Assembly (NCBI GenBank): GCA_918026815.1
Contig: CAKJVC010000012.1
Span: 2,947,308 to 3,011,307, forward strand
Direction of reading: 5' to 3'
Length of the DNA: 64,000 bases
From: Chalara sp. BL73
Taxonomy: Eukaryota > Ascomycota > Leotiomycetes > Helotiales
The translations under genes were made by a program, and so were the position numbers. The notes beneath the pieces are model-generated. The model was not told where the DNA came from and did no database searches. It was given only the letters and a program-made list of their open reading frames with translations. This document shows, one piece after another, positions 22,179 through 34,100 of the stretch (its first letter is position 1; every line of letters begins with the position of its first letter).

Positions 22179-24024
22179 TGATGGTGGAGGCAGAACTATC
22201 ATAGCAGGCGAGGCTATCGAATTCACGGCAGCTGAATGATAGCCTTGTAGGAAATTATGGGGCTTCCCGATAAGGCTAAACGATAAGACATCCAACCCTA
22301 GTTTTCTCCGGATTAGGTACAGTACAGTACAGTATAGTACAGGACAATGCCGTACAACTCATGTTTACAGTACGCTCCATGTTTTGAATGCTCAATGTCT
22401 CAAAAGCTTTGACATATATTCGCCACCATTTTAAGATGCTTCACAAATTCTTGAATCGTGTATCCCAGCCTTTCTTCCTACTTCTGGGTTTCGTAGATGG
22501 TATTTATCCGGTCCAACTTTCTCTCTCCAAGCTCGTGCGATGGGGCGGTATCTCTGTGTGTTGAATCTATTCTTAGAACTGAGGCTGCTCACGGTAGATG
22601 GTGATACACAGGTGTGCTGCAGCTCGTCATATGCGTGCTCTTTGGGTTTCTTATCCTTGCATCTGGAGATTCTCCCTTTCTTTCATTAAGTCATGAAGTT
22701 GCGTTTTCTAGCGTTCTGAAACAGTTCTCGGACATTGTCAATGACTTGTCATGTAAAATGCAGCCAGCAGCGTAGATGAAGCTTGTGGCTGAAATAGAGT
22801 TTATCGTTTGAAAATCCAAACCGCCCCTATTCAACTTGCTCCTCCTCCTCCGGTTCAATCATATTAATTCTCCGTGCCGTGCGCTGCGACTGAATGGCAT
22901 GGCATGGACCCGAAAGGGGCTGGAAGGAGATTTTTACGTTGATCGATCAGATCAGACGGATTCTGTTAGGTGTCAAGTTGATCTTGTTCGTGTCTGAGCT
23001 CGCTGGCAGTACTTCAACAACAACTTTCCCCCCCCAGGAATTTGTTGCTTCCCTTCATTATCATGTGGGACTTGATGCTCCAGGATGTCTCTGAATATTC
23101 TATGAGCCCTCATCGCTTCTAGTCCAACGTCTGTTTCACATGCCGATGAACCGTGAGTTGAGTTTTCAGGGGCCAATCTAAGGTTCTGGAGTACCAATAT
23201 ACGGCGTTCATGCATGCGTGTTTTGCTCGGCCACTCTTCCCAGGTCTTGTAACCATGCACCAATTGTAAACGTGCTAGACATGAGCTCTGCTCGATCGCT
23301 AAGCTGTGCTGTACAATTCCCAAATCATTTACCGAAAAAGTACAAGTATATCCAGCGTAACAAGTACAAGCCACTATTGACTTGGGATACTTACACCACA
23401 GCTCACACCCAACCAACCAATAAGACTTCCTTCATTCTTTGCGAAAGCCACCACTTATCCTAACCCGACCCCAGCCCTTTGCGATCTGATCATTCTGTCC
23501 CCATTTCCTAACAATAATAATAATTCATGCTAACTGCCTGCCTCTTCATTTTGAATCAATCATCTATATATTCCTAAGGCTGTCCAAAGCAAACAGTCCT
23601 GGGAAGTCCGTGCGCACTATCATCGATCTGAAGCGGAGCACTTGTACCATTAAGCCCACTACCCACTACTATAGGAGCTCTTGCAGTTTCTCCTGCCACA
23701 TAGCTAGACGAGTCTCTCGCCGCACGAAGAAGCTTATCACATCTCGATTACGCTCTCCCAAGAATCACATTACTGGCTAGCATTCCAAGGGCATCTGGAG
23801 GCTGACTGTTAGAAATATACGGATCGAGCTTGTTGCGGCTGCCCGCATATCACCAATCCCATAGGACAAAGGAAACCCTCCATTGAGTCGCATATCTAAA
23901 ATCTATCGCCTGTGTAAAATGAGGTATGTTTAGATTTCCATGGAAGTCCTTGACATGCAATCCCGATGTTGTTGCTTATCAATGCGATTGCGGTTGTATC
24001 TGACAGCTTGCAGGTAATGCCATT
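22179..24024. other. Long intergenic region upstream of the HSF-type gene
   Basis: About 1.8 kb with no supported ORF. It likely holds the promoter and a long leader of the HSF-type gene, plus the promoter of the F-box gene. Confidence 0.5.
22317..22342. repeat. Short tandem TACAG/GTACA repeat
   Basis: Imperfect repeats of the five-base unit TACAG near the divergent promoter region. No function is implied. Confidence 0.6.
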
Positions 24025-26036
24025 ATGGATCAAACGAATGGTGCGCAACGGAACCCTTTCCAGAGCGAGTCAGATCTAGATCAGCCCAACACTCGTACTG
24101 TTCCAATTGTTCAACCTCCAATCATTCAGACCTCTGCGCCGTCTCCTGTCGACCGAATGGAAACAACTCCGTCAGGAAATGTGGTAATGGGGCCGCCATC
24201 GAGAACAACGGAAGAGGATACAAACGGTATAAATGAGCAGATGGGATCTGGGGAGCAGGAACAGTCCGGGAATCTTGGTCTGATGGGAGGGCCAAATGCG
24301 GCTGCTGCTGCGGCCGCCGGTGGCCAGAATCCCAAAGTTGTGCAGACTGCATTCATTCATAAGCTCTATAAGTGCGCATACCTTGAAAAATATGTGGAAT
24401 ATACTGATGCTTGAATAGTATGCTGGAGGATCAAAGCATCTCGAGTTTGATCTCTTGGTCTCAAGCAGGGGAAAGCTTTGTTATGTGTCCTTCTAATGAT
24501 TTCTCAAAAGTGCTAGCGTGAGTAACCCTACCTTGAGTATGTTGACGTTACTCATCTGTTGCAGGCAATATTTCAAACACACTAATATTTCCTCTTTTGT
24601 ACGACAGCTCAACATGTATGGATTTCACAAAGGTTCGTCTTACCAAGCACAGGAATCAAGGGAGGTGTCACTAAAGTATCCACAGTTAGCGATGTCTTTC
24701 ACAATGGATCCCCTGATCATCCCCTGTGGGAATTCAAACACGGAAATGGCAATTTTAGACGTGGAGACATTGCAGGTCTTCGAGAGATTAAGCGAAGAGC
24801 ATCACGGCATGCTTTGGTGAATCGGGAGGCCTACAACGGACCAAAACTGCCTTCCACCCAGCCTGGCACGCCTGCGGAACCTATGCATGGGATGCAAGAG
24901 TCTACAGAGTCCAGATTGACGGGCCTTGAGCATACTGTATATGACTTACATGCAAGACTGCAGAGAAGCGAAGATAACTCACAATTCCTCCATGTCAGGA
25001 ATCAAATTGTAATGGATGCTCTATCCAGATCTCTTCAGGTAAGGCCACTCTAGAACTCAGAATCGTGTTGGATATTGACCATATCTAGTTAAATAGCGAT
25101 ATGTCGAGGATCCTGCTTTCTCTCCCGAATGCGGCGCATCCTGATTCACAACTATATCGTGATGGTACGTGCTCAGCAATCTTTGTACAACTATGTATGG
25201 AAGCTTACTGACAGGTAAAAGTGACTGCTCTACAAGGTGAAATTAGCCGACAAGCTGAAATGATCAGAACGCTCGAAGAACCTCCTGAAACACCCTTTTC
25301 AGGCAGCCGGCCATATTTTGCGAATCTTTCTTTAGACAATGCTCCGGTTTCTCCTCGTCAGCTGCCACAAGATGATCCTCGTCGTGCGCCTGCTATGGGC
25401 GTTGCTCCTCGCAATAACAATTTTTATAGACCTCCTTTACCGCAACATCTATCCATAACTCCACGTAAATATGGCTCTATTGGAGGCGCCACTGCTCAAT
25501 CCTCACCAAGTTCTTTACGACCTCAAGTCCCACCTCCGCCTCCACCTCCACCTCCTCATCCTCTCCAGTCTGTATCGTCGCCACCCGCCAACTTACCTCG
25601 TCGACATACGTCGGCGGATATCCGAAATGTACAAGGCTGGCAACAGCCTCAACATAATCACTCGCCGTTTGCGTCTGGCCAATCATCTTCTGTTTGGCCA
25701 TCATCACCTAAGAGAGGACCGACTACATTCAACAATGAGAGCCAACATATTCGTGATAGCTTCTCCAACTATTCGTTGAATCAAGGACGGTCTGACATAT
25801 CGCGGCCTGCAACACCACCATTCCAGAATGGGTCTGCGATGGACCACCTTAACAGCTGGTCATGGGGTGCCTCACGAGACAAGGGTCCTCCTGGCGCATT
25901 AAGGGATAGCTCTGGCCCACCAACAAGAAGAGGCAGTATGGCCCATATTCTAAACCCAGCAGAGACTGCTGAGCGAGAAGAGGAGCATGAGGAGGAGATG
26001 CGGGAGGAGGACCGCAAGCGCAAAAGACTCCAATAA
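24025..26036 (+). CDS. HSF-type DNA-binding transcription factor (Sfl1-like)
   Basis: Nuclear regulator with a heat-shock-factor type winged-helix domain, most like the fungal Sfl1 group (repressors of flocculation and morphogenesis) rather than the essential Hsf1. Exons 24025-24371, 24419-24517, 24565-24632, 24686-25038, 25089-25164 and 25222-26036 give 585 aa. The DNA-binding domain spans about residues 105-225 and is split by three introns. It includes TAFIHKLYNMLED, SFVRQLNMYGFHKVSDVFH, LWEFKHGNGNF and LREIKRRASRHAL. A coiled-coil-like region follows (ESRLTGLEHTVYDLHARLQ). Before the domain there is a poly-Ala run; after it there is a Pro-, Ser- and Asn-rich tail with a poly-Pro run. The basic cluster RKRKRLQ at the very C-terminus could be a nuclear signal. 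The exact subfamily rests on domain similarity only. Confidence 0.83.
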
Positions 26037-26912
26037 ACGTGCCATGTCACAACGCACCTTGACGATTTCCTACCTTATCACTTTGGCTTATATTCATATA
26101 AACTTGGGAGTGTTGGAAAGCATATTTATTTTGGACACGAAATATCTTTATCACTGGGTCTTGGCATTTATATCAGATAGGAGTTTGGGCAGGGGCCACC
26201 GTCTCAGAGGCAAGAAAAGCGAAGCTGTTCCTGGACAAACAGCATATACTATTTCTATGATCACGGGGGAGATGAAAATGATAACATGGGTCTATTTGAC
26301 TTCCAGATGGAGTTTCAACCACCAAGTTCGCGGTGTTGTTCGGGGTGTAAATATCACGGGATTGGTTCTTTATTGATACCAGGCATTGGAGGTGGTAATT
26401 TGGGTATTTTGGGTACTACTTGAGGAAATTGGGATGGTAAATTAGGGAGTAATCAAGGCCTCTGGACGATAGGCTATGGTAGAAGAGAATGAGATCTTTT
26501 GACTGGAAAATTGTGTGCTCGACGAACCCACGTGCTGCTTGTCTCTTGTCCACCCAGCTCGAACCAGAAGACTCGGTGATGTGATTCATGGCTTTTGCTT
26601 CTCCAGATGCGGATTTTGGGTATGATTTGACCATTAGCCATGCACTGTTTGGCAGAATACAAGAGCCGCTGCTATTTGGAAGCTGGCTACGTTGGTATGG
26701 CATCTAACTACGAGACATGAATGCATTTGGGTAGCATCCACGAGGTCTGCTTATGTTTTTTTAACGGGCAACCAGTTTGTAAGTGCGAGAATTCCGGAAA
26801 GGATTTCGCTAGCAACCGAATCGCGAAGGCAACAGCGTTTTATTTTCTTTACGTTAATTCCTGGGCCAATCCACTGCTACACCAAACGCCAAAACAACCG
26901 TCTTTGTCTTAA
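26037..26912. other. Convergent 3' intergenic region
   Basis: About 880 bp between the ends of the HSF-type gene and BRX1. Only untranslated or spacer sequence was seen. Confidence 0.5.
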
Positions 26913-27952
26913 TCATGCAAACAGTTCCCCAGTATCCAGAGCATCCTTTGGCAGCGTCCTCCCTCCGCTCGTTCTCAGTCCTAACTCTCCTTTTTTCGCC
27001 AGTCGCTCTATGCTTTGCTCCGCCCTCGCATTATAGCGTCCCGCCTTGCTCAATCTGAGGTCGCTTCTGACCTGGTTCGGGCTCACGAACTCCTTGTTCT
27101 CGTAAATGATGGGTCCGCCGAAGCTTCCTTCTTGAATCACAATCGGAGTCAACACAAACCGCGGGCCAATCTCAACTAAGCTGATCTCTGTTTCCTTGCC
27201 TTTGTCGCTCTTCGATTTTACCTTTGGCGTTTTATCAGCAGTCCCGGATGGCGTAGCAGATAATTTCGATGCCTCGGTCTCACTGATTTGGTAATTCCTG
27301 ATCCAGATCTTGCCATCGGCAAGCGTGAAGCCCATGACATGGTCGATAAATGGCTTTGATTTCCGCGCGCCTTTGGGCACGCCAAAGATGTGGAGGAAAA
27401 GTTCCTTGATGACACGGAGATGAGGCGCGGAGTCGAAGGAAGCGTCGAAGGAGAGAATGGGTCGCGAGCCTTTCAGGCAATTGCCTGTGAAATGTAATTC
27501 CTCCATTGTATGGACTTGGAAAAGTTAGGACTGGTTTGTGCCTAGAACATGGGGTATATTTACGGTTCTGCATATGCATCTTAACGGTAGGGCCGTTAGG
27601 TGCCTTACTCATCCACAGGTATAAGTCCTTTCCTTTCCGTGCCTCGAAGAAGAATACATTGTTGCAGTTATAGAGTTCGGCAAGCTCGTTCAATTGGTAT
27701 AGCTTGGACTTCGTGTCTAATTTTGCGTCTTTCTTGCTATGAGGTAGAAGAGAGGCAAGGTCATTCAGTAGATGTCGATGTCTACAGAGAATTTAGCAAT
27801 ACTTCAAGGCCCATGGTTCTTGCACCGTACCTGTAAGTTATGCCTCTTGATGATAATATTAACACCCTCTGCTTATTTTTCTTGACACCGTTAGCAGGCC
27901 CTTCTGCCTTGACGCCATTCGTCTTCGATAGTGATTTGTACACGGACGCCAT
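26913..27952 (-). CDS. BRX1: Ribosome biogenesis protein Brx1
   Basis: Nucleolar Brix-domain protein needed for early assembly of the 60S ribosomal subunit. Exons (minus) 27952-27831, 27781-27564 and 27514-26913 give 313 aa, against 291 in yeast. The Brix domain starts with RVLILSSRGITYRHRHLLND and continues through KLYQLNELAELYNCN, LWMSKAPNGPTVKMHMQN and LHFTGNCLKGSRP. It ends with VEIGPRFVLTPI and the Brix tail FGGPIIYENKEFVSPN. A Lys-rich insert lies in the middle (about residues 215-235). The start ATG 27952 is the first in the exon after the basic N-terminus becomes open; an upstream in-frame codon run has no ATG in good context. Each splice junction is in phase and restores motifs of the family. 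Confidence 0.93.
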
Positions 27953-29201
27953 TGTGCTGTGTTCGGCGTATCTACGCTGTCGCAAAACGCCTTGAAGTTG
28001 AAGGTCCCTCCAGGTCCCTAACTTTTTTTTTGATAGGCACTATCTTAGCGTGCAGCCAAGATTTAAGTGGGCCTTTGCTTGAATTGCCTGGTCACCTTGG
28101 CTCAAGTCGTTGTAAAATACACATTATTTCAGGCTGGGCATTGGAGTTCAAATCATCTTGTGAAAGCTTTAGAAATCATCAGGTCAGTACTGTGACTCCA
28201 CACAGGCTACGTACCAGCACGACTGGGGAAAGGGAAATATTTTGAGAGGAAGTGATGTTGGCACATTCATCACTTACACAATAACTTAGATGTCAGAGCC
28301 TATCATGATGCTTCACGACCTTGCAATTCAATGTCTATTGGACCAAGTTTGAAAGAAAGTTAGGAATACTGCCACTATCTTAGAATGGCCCATGTTATTC
28401 TTAGTGCCAGGTTATTAGCGGGCCATGACCTATTAACAATGTCCCACTGCTCTTCTTGATTGCCTTAGGCGTTTGCCCTGAAGCTTCATTAAATTTGAAC
28501 GACTTTTGTTACCAATTCTGAGGAAAGCGATAAATAAAAGATCCCGTTTCGGGAGATTTGCACTTGTCTAATCATGGCAGTTTATTCAAACAGTTGTGCA
28601 CCAAAGGAAAGGAATAGAGCTTGAGGGTAAACCAATAACTTCCACCTAAGGCAGCATCCGATTATCTCACTCACGAATGAAGCAGGTCAAAACCAGAGTG
28701 GTATTGATCACTTTGTAGGAAAAGGATGTGGCCACATATGAGGACAAGGATGGATACAAAGGGGGCTGAATAAGAACAAGGAGGAGGATCTTGGAATGCA
28801 AGACGGTGGCGGGGTATTCCAGAACAAAGGATGAGGCTTAAATTCAGCCTTCCAATCGAGTCCTGAGGTACACTCTGTCAGCAGGGGTCACAGAAAGGCT
28901 TCTCCTCTTCCGCATCTATATCCTATGGGAGGTGTATATTAGAGTTCCATTGCAATAACCATAAAGTGATCGTAGTCGCATGAAATCCACGTCAGTCAGT
29001 AGTAACGTACACCGCAAAACCAACGAAAGCAGTGATCAGTAAATAAAGGGTAAAAGAGAAGTATCGTGGGCCACAAGATCCATCAAAAATGTGACCGCCC
29101 ATGCTCCCAGAACGACTCGTTAACAGACGCCGCGCCTTGTATCAACCAGCAACAGACCATTCAACTAAATATGTCTCCGGGCCCAGCATAACGTAGAAAG
29201 C
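27953..29201. other. Intergenic region between BRX1 and the Rab gene
   Basis: About 1.25 kb with the BRX1 promoter and the 3' end of the Rab gene. No ORF or RNA gene is supported. Confidence 0.5.
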
Positions 29202-30073
29202 CTAGCAACATCCCTTCTTGGCCGCGCCGTCGTCTGGGCTATCTGTGAGCGTGATCTTCTGCCCCTCCTGCATACGAGCTTGTGGAGCTTCGTTGTTATC
29301 CAGAGCTTTTTGGGTAACGATCCGGTAGATTTCTGTTCAACAAGAATTAGTTCTGTTTACATATCCAGCATTTGCGTACGGAGGTTTTACCGGAGAGAAT
29401 GGTTTGGAAGGCAGCCTCAACGTTGGTGGCATCGAGCGCTGAAGTTTCGATAAATGAAAGATCGTTGTCCTCTGTGCGACCAAAAAATCAGTATCTGATC
29501 ATTATGGATCCAAGCGGTGCTTCTTACTAGCAAATTTGACAGCATCATCCGTAGGTACCGCTCTCAGATGTTTCAAATCGGCCTTGTTTCCAGCTAACAT
29601 AATGACGATGTTTGAGTCTGCATGGTCCCTTAATTCCTTCAACCACCGAGTGACATTGTCATATGTTTGGTGCTTGCTGATATCATATACGAGGAGCGCG
29701 CCAACGGCGCCTCTGTAATAGGCAGATGTAATAGCTCGGTATCTCTCCTGTCCCGCTGTATCCCAGATCTGTGCTTTGATTGTCTTTTCGTCTACCTGAA
29801 TGCTTCGCGTTGCGAACTCCACACCGATAGTTGATTTCGAGTCTAGGTTGAAGTCATTGCGGGTGAAACGACTCAGAAGATTGGATTTTCCGACTCCAGA
29901 GTCTCCGATCAGTACGACTTAGAAACATAGTTAGCTATAGATACGCCGTGAGGCAGACGAGCGGTGGGGTATTTGCTCACCCTTAAACAGGAACTATGGA
30001 TAGGCAACATTAATATTTTGATTTACTAGAAACAAGAATAGTCAGTACTTACATCGTATTCGTCATTCGCCAT
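29202..30073 (-). CDS. Rab11/Ypt3-family small GTPase
   Basis: Rab GTPase that directs exocytic and recycling vesicles from the trans-Golgi. Exons (minus) 30073-30053, 29993-29981, 29917-29528, 29471-29391 and 29332-29202 give 211 aa. The first exon holds seven codons and the second only 13 nt, which encode most of FLFK before [13 protein letters not shown], the P-loop. Switch regions and nucleotide motifs are intact: [35 protein letters not shown] and ETSAL. The C-terminus KKGCC is a double-geranylgeranylation signal. [20 protein letters not shown] and the overall length point to the Rab11/Ypt31-Ypt3 subfamily. It is divergent from the chromodomain gene with about 1.1 kb between starts. Confidence 0.93.
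29981..29993 (-). other. 13-nt microexon in the Rab gene
   Basis: Bounded by acceptor CCATAG and donor GTGAGC. It supplies FLFK plus one base, and the phases on both sides are satisfied, restoring the normal Rab start before the P-loop. Confidence 0.8.
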
Positions 30074-31184
30074 TGTAAATTGTGCGATGCAGAAGGGTTG
30101 AGAGTAGGTTGTTCTTGTGTTGATCAAATGTGAGTGTGGTCGGCAATGTATGGTTCAGTAAATGATGTTGCAGTATGCAGACGGGAGTCGGTTCTTAATC
30201 TGGATAGACGCGGCGTTTAGGCGCGATTACTTTATCGGCGCAGGGATTAGCTAAGAGAGGCTTAGAGCTTCAACTTTACTTCCTATTCACGGATCCGATG
30301 AATCCTGAGTCCTAACGTCTGCTTTTTGGGTCTCTAGATTGTGGCTGGTACTTGCAAAACCTACTCAGTAGGGGCTGTGACTCTGCATCCCATTCATTAG
30401 AGGTGGCGCTCGATCAATATTGAAGAGGCAAGACGCCATCAAACAACTAGAGCTTTCGCAGGCAGCCATAAAAAAGAGCTGCGCAGGTCCGCGGGACGAG
30501 AATCTCCCAGCATGCCCATATTTACGACAAGGCAACATCCCTAGTCGTGATTTTATTGTCCTGCCTGTTATGACTTTGTATAACAGCCAGCTGAATATAA
30601 AAATTGCGTTTGCTCACGTGACTGCATCATTTTTGAATAACGCCTCCTAAAGGTATCTGAGCAGGACTGAAACTGGTCATACAAACGCAGAAGGCAACGG
30701 ACACAACAGTCTTTTTGTTTCCAACTCTTCTCTACAAACTACCTAAGATCTTTGTGGCTTACATCAACTTTTACAAAAAGGCACGTTAAGGTGCTTTAGC
30801 ACAATAATTAACAACTCTATAGATATTTTCTCATCTGCCTGTGTTCGGTGAATGCCAGCTGCGTGCCTTCCTTGCAAGGCTCAAGCACTCATTGCATTGC
30901 TCAAGATACATCGACATTAATCATCAGCCTTCCGCACCGCCCATGCATAGGTTCTTGATTTCAAGGTCGTGGCATTAAGGGTTTGAACGGTTTTATTTAA
31001 CCTGCAAGGTTAAGGACAAGATTTCCAACTAATCTGAGCCACCAATTTTGATGTAGGTACACCACTAGCCCAGAAGTAGAATCTTCATGTCTTGTTATAG
31101 GTCATCAATAGCATTTTCAAGTCGCGATGGTCCCACTGACCATGAATGTAGCAGCTGAGGCATTGAGCCTTCGTGTCTTGCATA
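30074..31184. other. Divergent intergenic region (Rab / chromodomain gene)
   Basis: About 1.1 kb presumed to carry both promoters and a 5' leader. No ORF is supported. Confidence 0.5.
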
Positions 31185-34100
31185 ATGGCCGGCTTGGGGA
31201 CCGACGACGTATCCATCGAGTCCACTGAGAGTGAGGATTACGATTCCGACCAGGAGTATTTGGTTGACAGAGTTTTGGCCCAAAAAAAGGCAGGTGGTAC
31301 GGATCACTACCTCATCTTGTGGGACGGTTATCCCCTTGAGAGCTCGACCTGGGAGCCACGGGAAAACATAACGGATAAGACTATTCTCGAGCACTGGAAT
31401 GAAAGACGAAAACTAGAAGCATCTGGCGCGAAACCCAAATTTGATCTGGCCAGCTTCAATGCTAAAGTTCATGCATCCAACAAGGCAAAAAAGCGACAAA
31501 ATCTACTGCGAAAAGAGAAGCGGAAGCGCCTAGGTATAGCAGTGTCATCTGATTCTGATGGGTATGAAGACGAGAGCGAGGAAGCCGAGGAGGTGAATGA
31601 CACGGTGGAAGACGACAGCAGAAGGACACGAAAGTCCAAGTCTTTACAGCAAAACCTTAAAAAGGCGGTCGTCCAACATCATTCTCCTAGCAAAACCCAA
31701 GCTCAGAGTAGTGACTACTCAGATGACTCGGAGAATGGCATATTCGTTGGCGACGTAAAAAAAGGAAGAATGAAAACTCGAAAGGCAGCTACAGAGAAGC
31801 AAATTTCACGCCCCTCCAAAAAATCCACGGCTGGTAGGAAGAAGCCAAGCGGAGCGGTGCAGTCAAACAACCCGTCGCAAAATCCTATGGTCTCGAGCCT
31901 ACATGAGGAAGCTCCGGCATCTAAGAGAAATGGACAAGTTCCCAAGCCTAATCAAGATATTCAAGCACCTCTTGCTTCTACTAGTAAACCAAATCAATTG
32001 TCTGCCGATACGAACATATCGCAAGTGCGAGGCACCGTGGCAAAGCGTGGCAGGCTGTCGGCTCCTGTAAATGTCTTTGCTCGTCGTCCAGATCGAGAAC
32101 CACCCAAAAAAAGACCAAACATTATCGAGACCTCGAAAATGCCTGATAAGGACCCCAAGCTCTACTCGAACATGCACATTCGATACGCAGCAGAGAAAGC
32201 TGGCAAAGGACTAGCAGATGCTCCTCCTGATCTGGAGTCTTTGGGGGGTCTATTTAATCCCGCAAGACCACAAGACATCAGCACAATTCGGCCCTCGGCG
32301 ATACGGAAGGCATCAAATAATAATGCACCAGACCCCGAGGTTGCACGGGAAGAAGATATTGCTCCAGCACCTGTCCAGCGGCCTGTGTGGCGTCCGATCG
32401 ATGGGACAAATGCAATATGTTTCTTCTATTTTACAAACACATGCTACAGAGGCTACGAATGCGATTTCCAGCACTCAAGCGACAGCCGACTACCTATTGG
32501 TCCCGATCCTGGATACAATCCGAGGCTCCCTCCAATTTTACCATCGCCGAACCCGAATCTGCCTCCTTCCAATCTGACAACCAGAAAATCACATAGTGCT
32601 GTCTGCTACTTTTGGGGAACGAATGACAGTTGTGGCAACGGCAGCAACTGTACGTATCAGCATAGTTGGGATGGCAACCTGCCGCTGGCCCCTCCGCCGC
32701 CTGGTTGGCACTCTCGTCCGTTAAAACCAGCGACTCAGTATGACAGCTTCAAGCCACGTTACACTGAGAGCCAATCTCGTTCTGATGGAATTCATGGATC
32801 AGTAAAATCTTGTGAAGCTTTTCTGAAAGGAAATTGTGAAAATGGAGACAGCTGTTTCTACCCACATATCCGGAAAGACCCTCAACCCAATCTTCCACGC
32901 TTCGAAGCACCGATTACATCTAATGATGCACAACAAGGCTCAGCTACTCGTGGCGATCCTATAGGCCCCAGTCGCAAATCGGTTTCATTTGCTGAGCCGC
33001 ACCCGCCTTCGAATTTAATTACTTTAGATGAATCAATGACTCTCTTCAATGAGCCAGAGGCTCTCGATTCATTCCTGCCGACAACGACCGAGCTATCTAA
33101 GCCCCCCAGCACTAGAATAAGTGTAGATGACTACAAAAAGAAACAGGCCTTGAAACCGAAAAATCCCTATGCTAAAAATGTTTACTTTGGAAGTGCAGCT
33201 TCGCAGCCAATTGCCCTCCAATTCGAAGATCTTGCTCTTGATCAACAGCCTTGGAAGGAGCCGTTTTCATCTCTTACGGATATTCGATTGGATCTTCTTT
33301 GCCTCGCACAAGATTTTCAAGCATCCCAAGGTTTTATCGTCCAGAAGGTCGAAGGACAAGGTAGCTTGTTACATGACTCATTAAATCAGAGCACATCTCA
33401 GGCTGTAAACCAAATATGCAATAACATGAGACTACAGCCGGCTGGTTTGGTATACACCTGTGCTGAATTTAGTATACTTGTATACACTTTCATGGAAGAA
33501 TGGAGCTTTCTACAGGGCACCCAAGATGGCCACAATGGTCTGCGATATCTCATATTTAAAAGTGCAATTCACATTTCGGCAGCACTTCACACGACGGATA
33601 TACTTAAACCATATAATAGAACTCTGATCAAGAAAGTCCATGGTCTGAGTAGCACAAAGCTATTGCCATATCAAAAGGCAGGCGTGGTTTACCACATTTA
33701 TCTATGTTTCCCTCCATCTGCGAATCTTCTAGCACAATTTTTACGACGATGGATTGCAAATGTGTCTTCAAACTACAAAGTATACACAAGCAACGAAGAG
33801 GGTTCCTGGGATTTCATCGTGAACGAATCTACCGTTACAGCAGGTGCTGTCTTGATCCACGAAAATACCCTGCCCTACCTCCCTAACCTACCTTCCCTCT
33901 GGACATTGATCGAAGGCCGAAAGGACAAGTCATTTAACTTCTGGTATGTAGCTGATTCTGGCTCCTGTAATTCTCTTTTCGAGCCGCCAGCTGGCTCTGT
34001 TCCAGGCCAGATCAGCATTACTAGATTGTTACCACATGGCCAAGCCATTTTTTTGCCTCCAAGCTTTCTCACCGCGGAACCAGAGAGACTTTTAGAGCTT

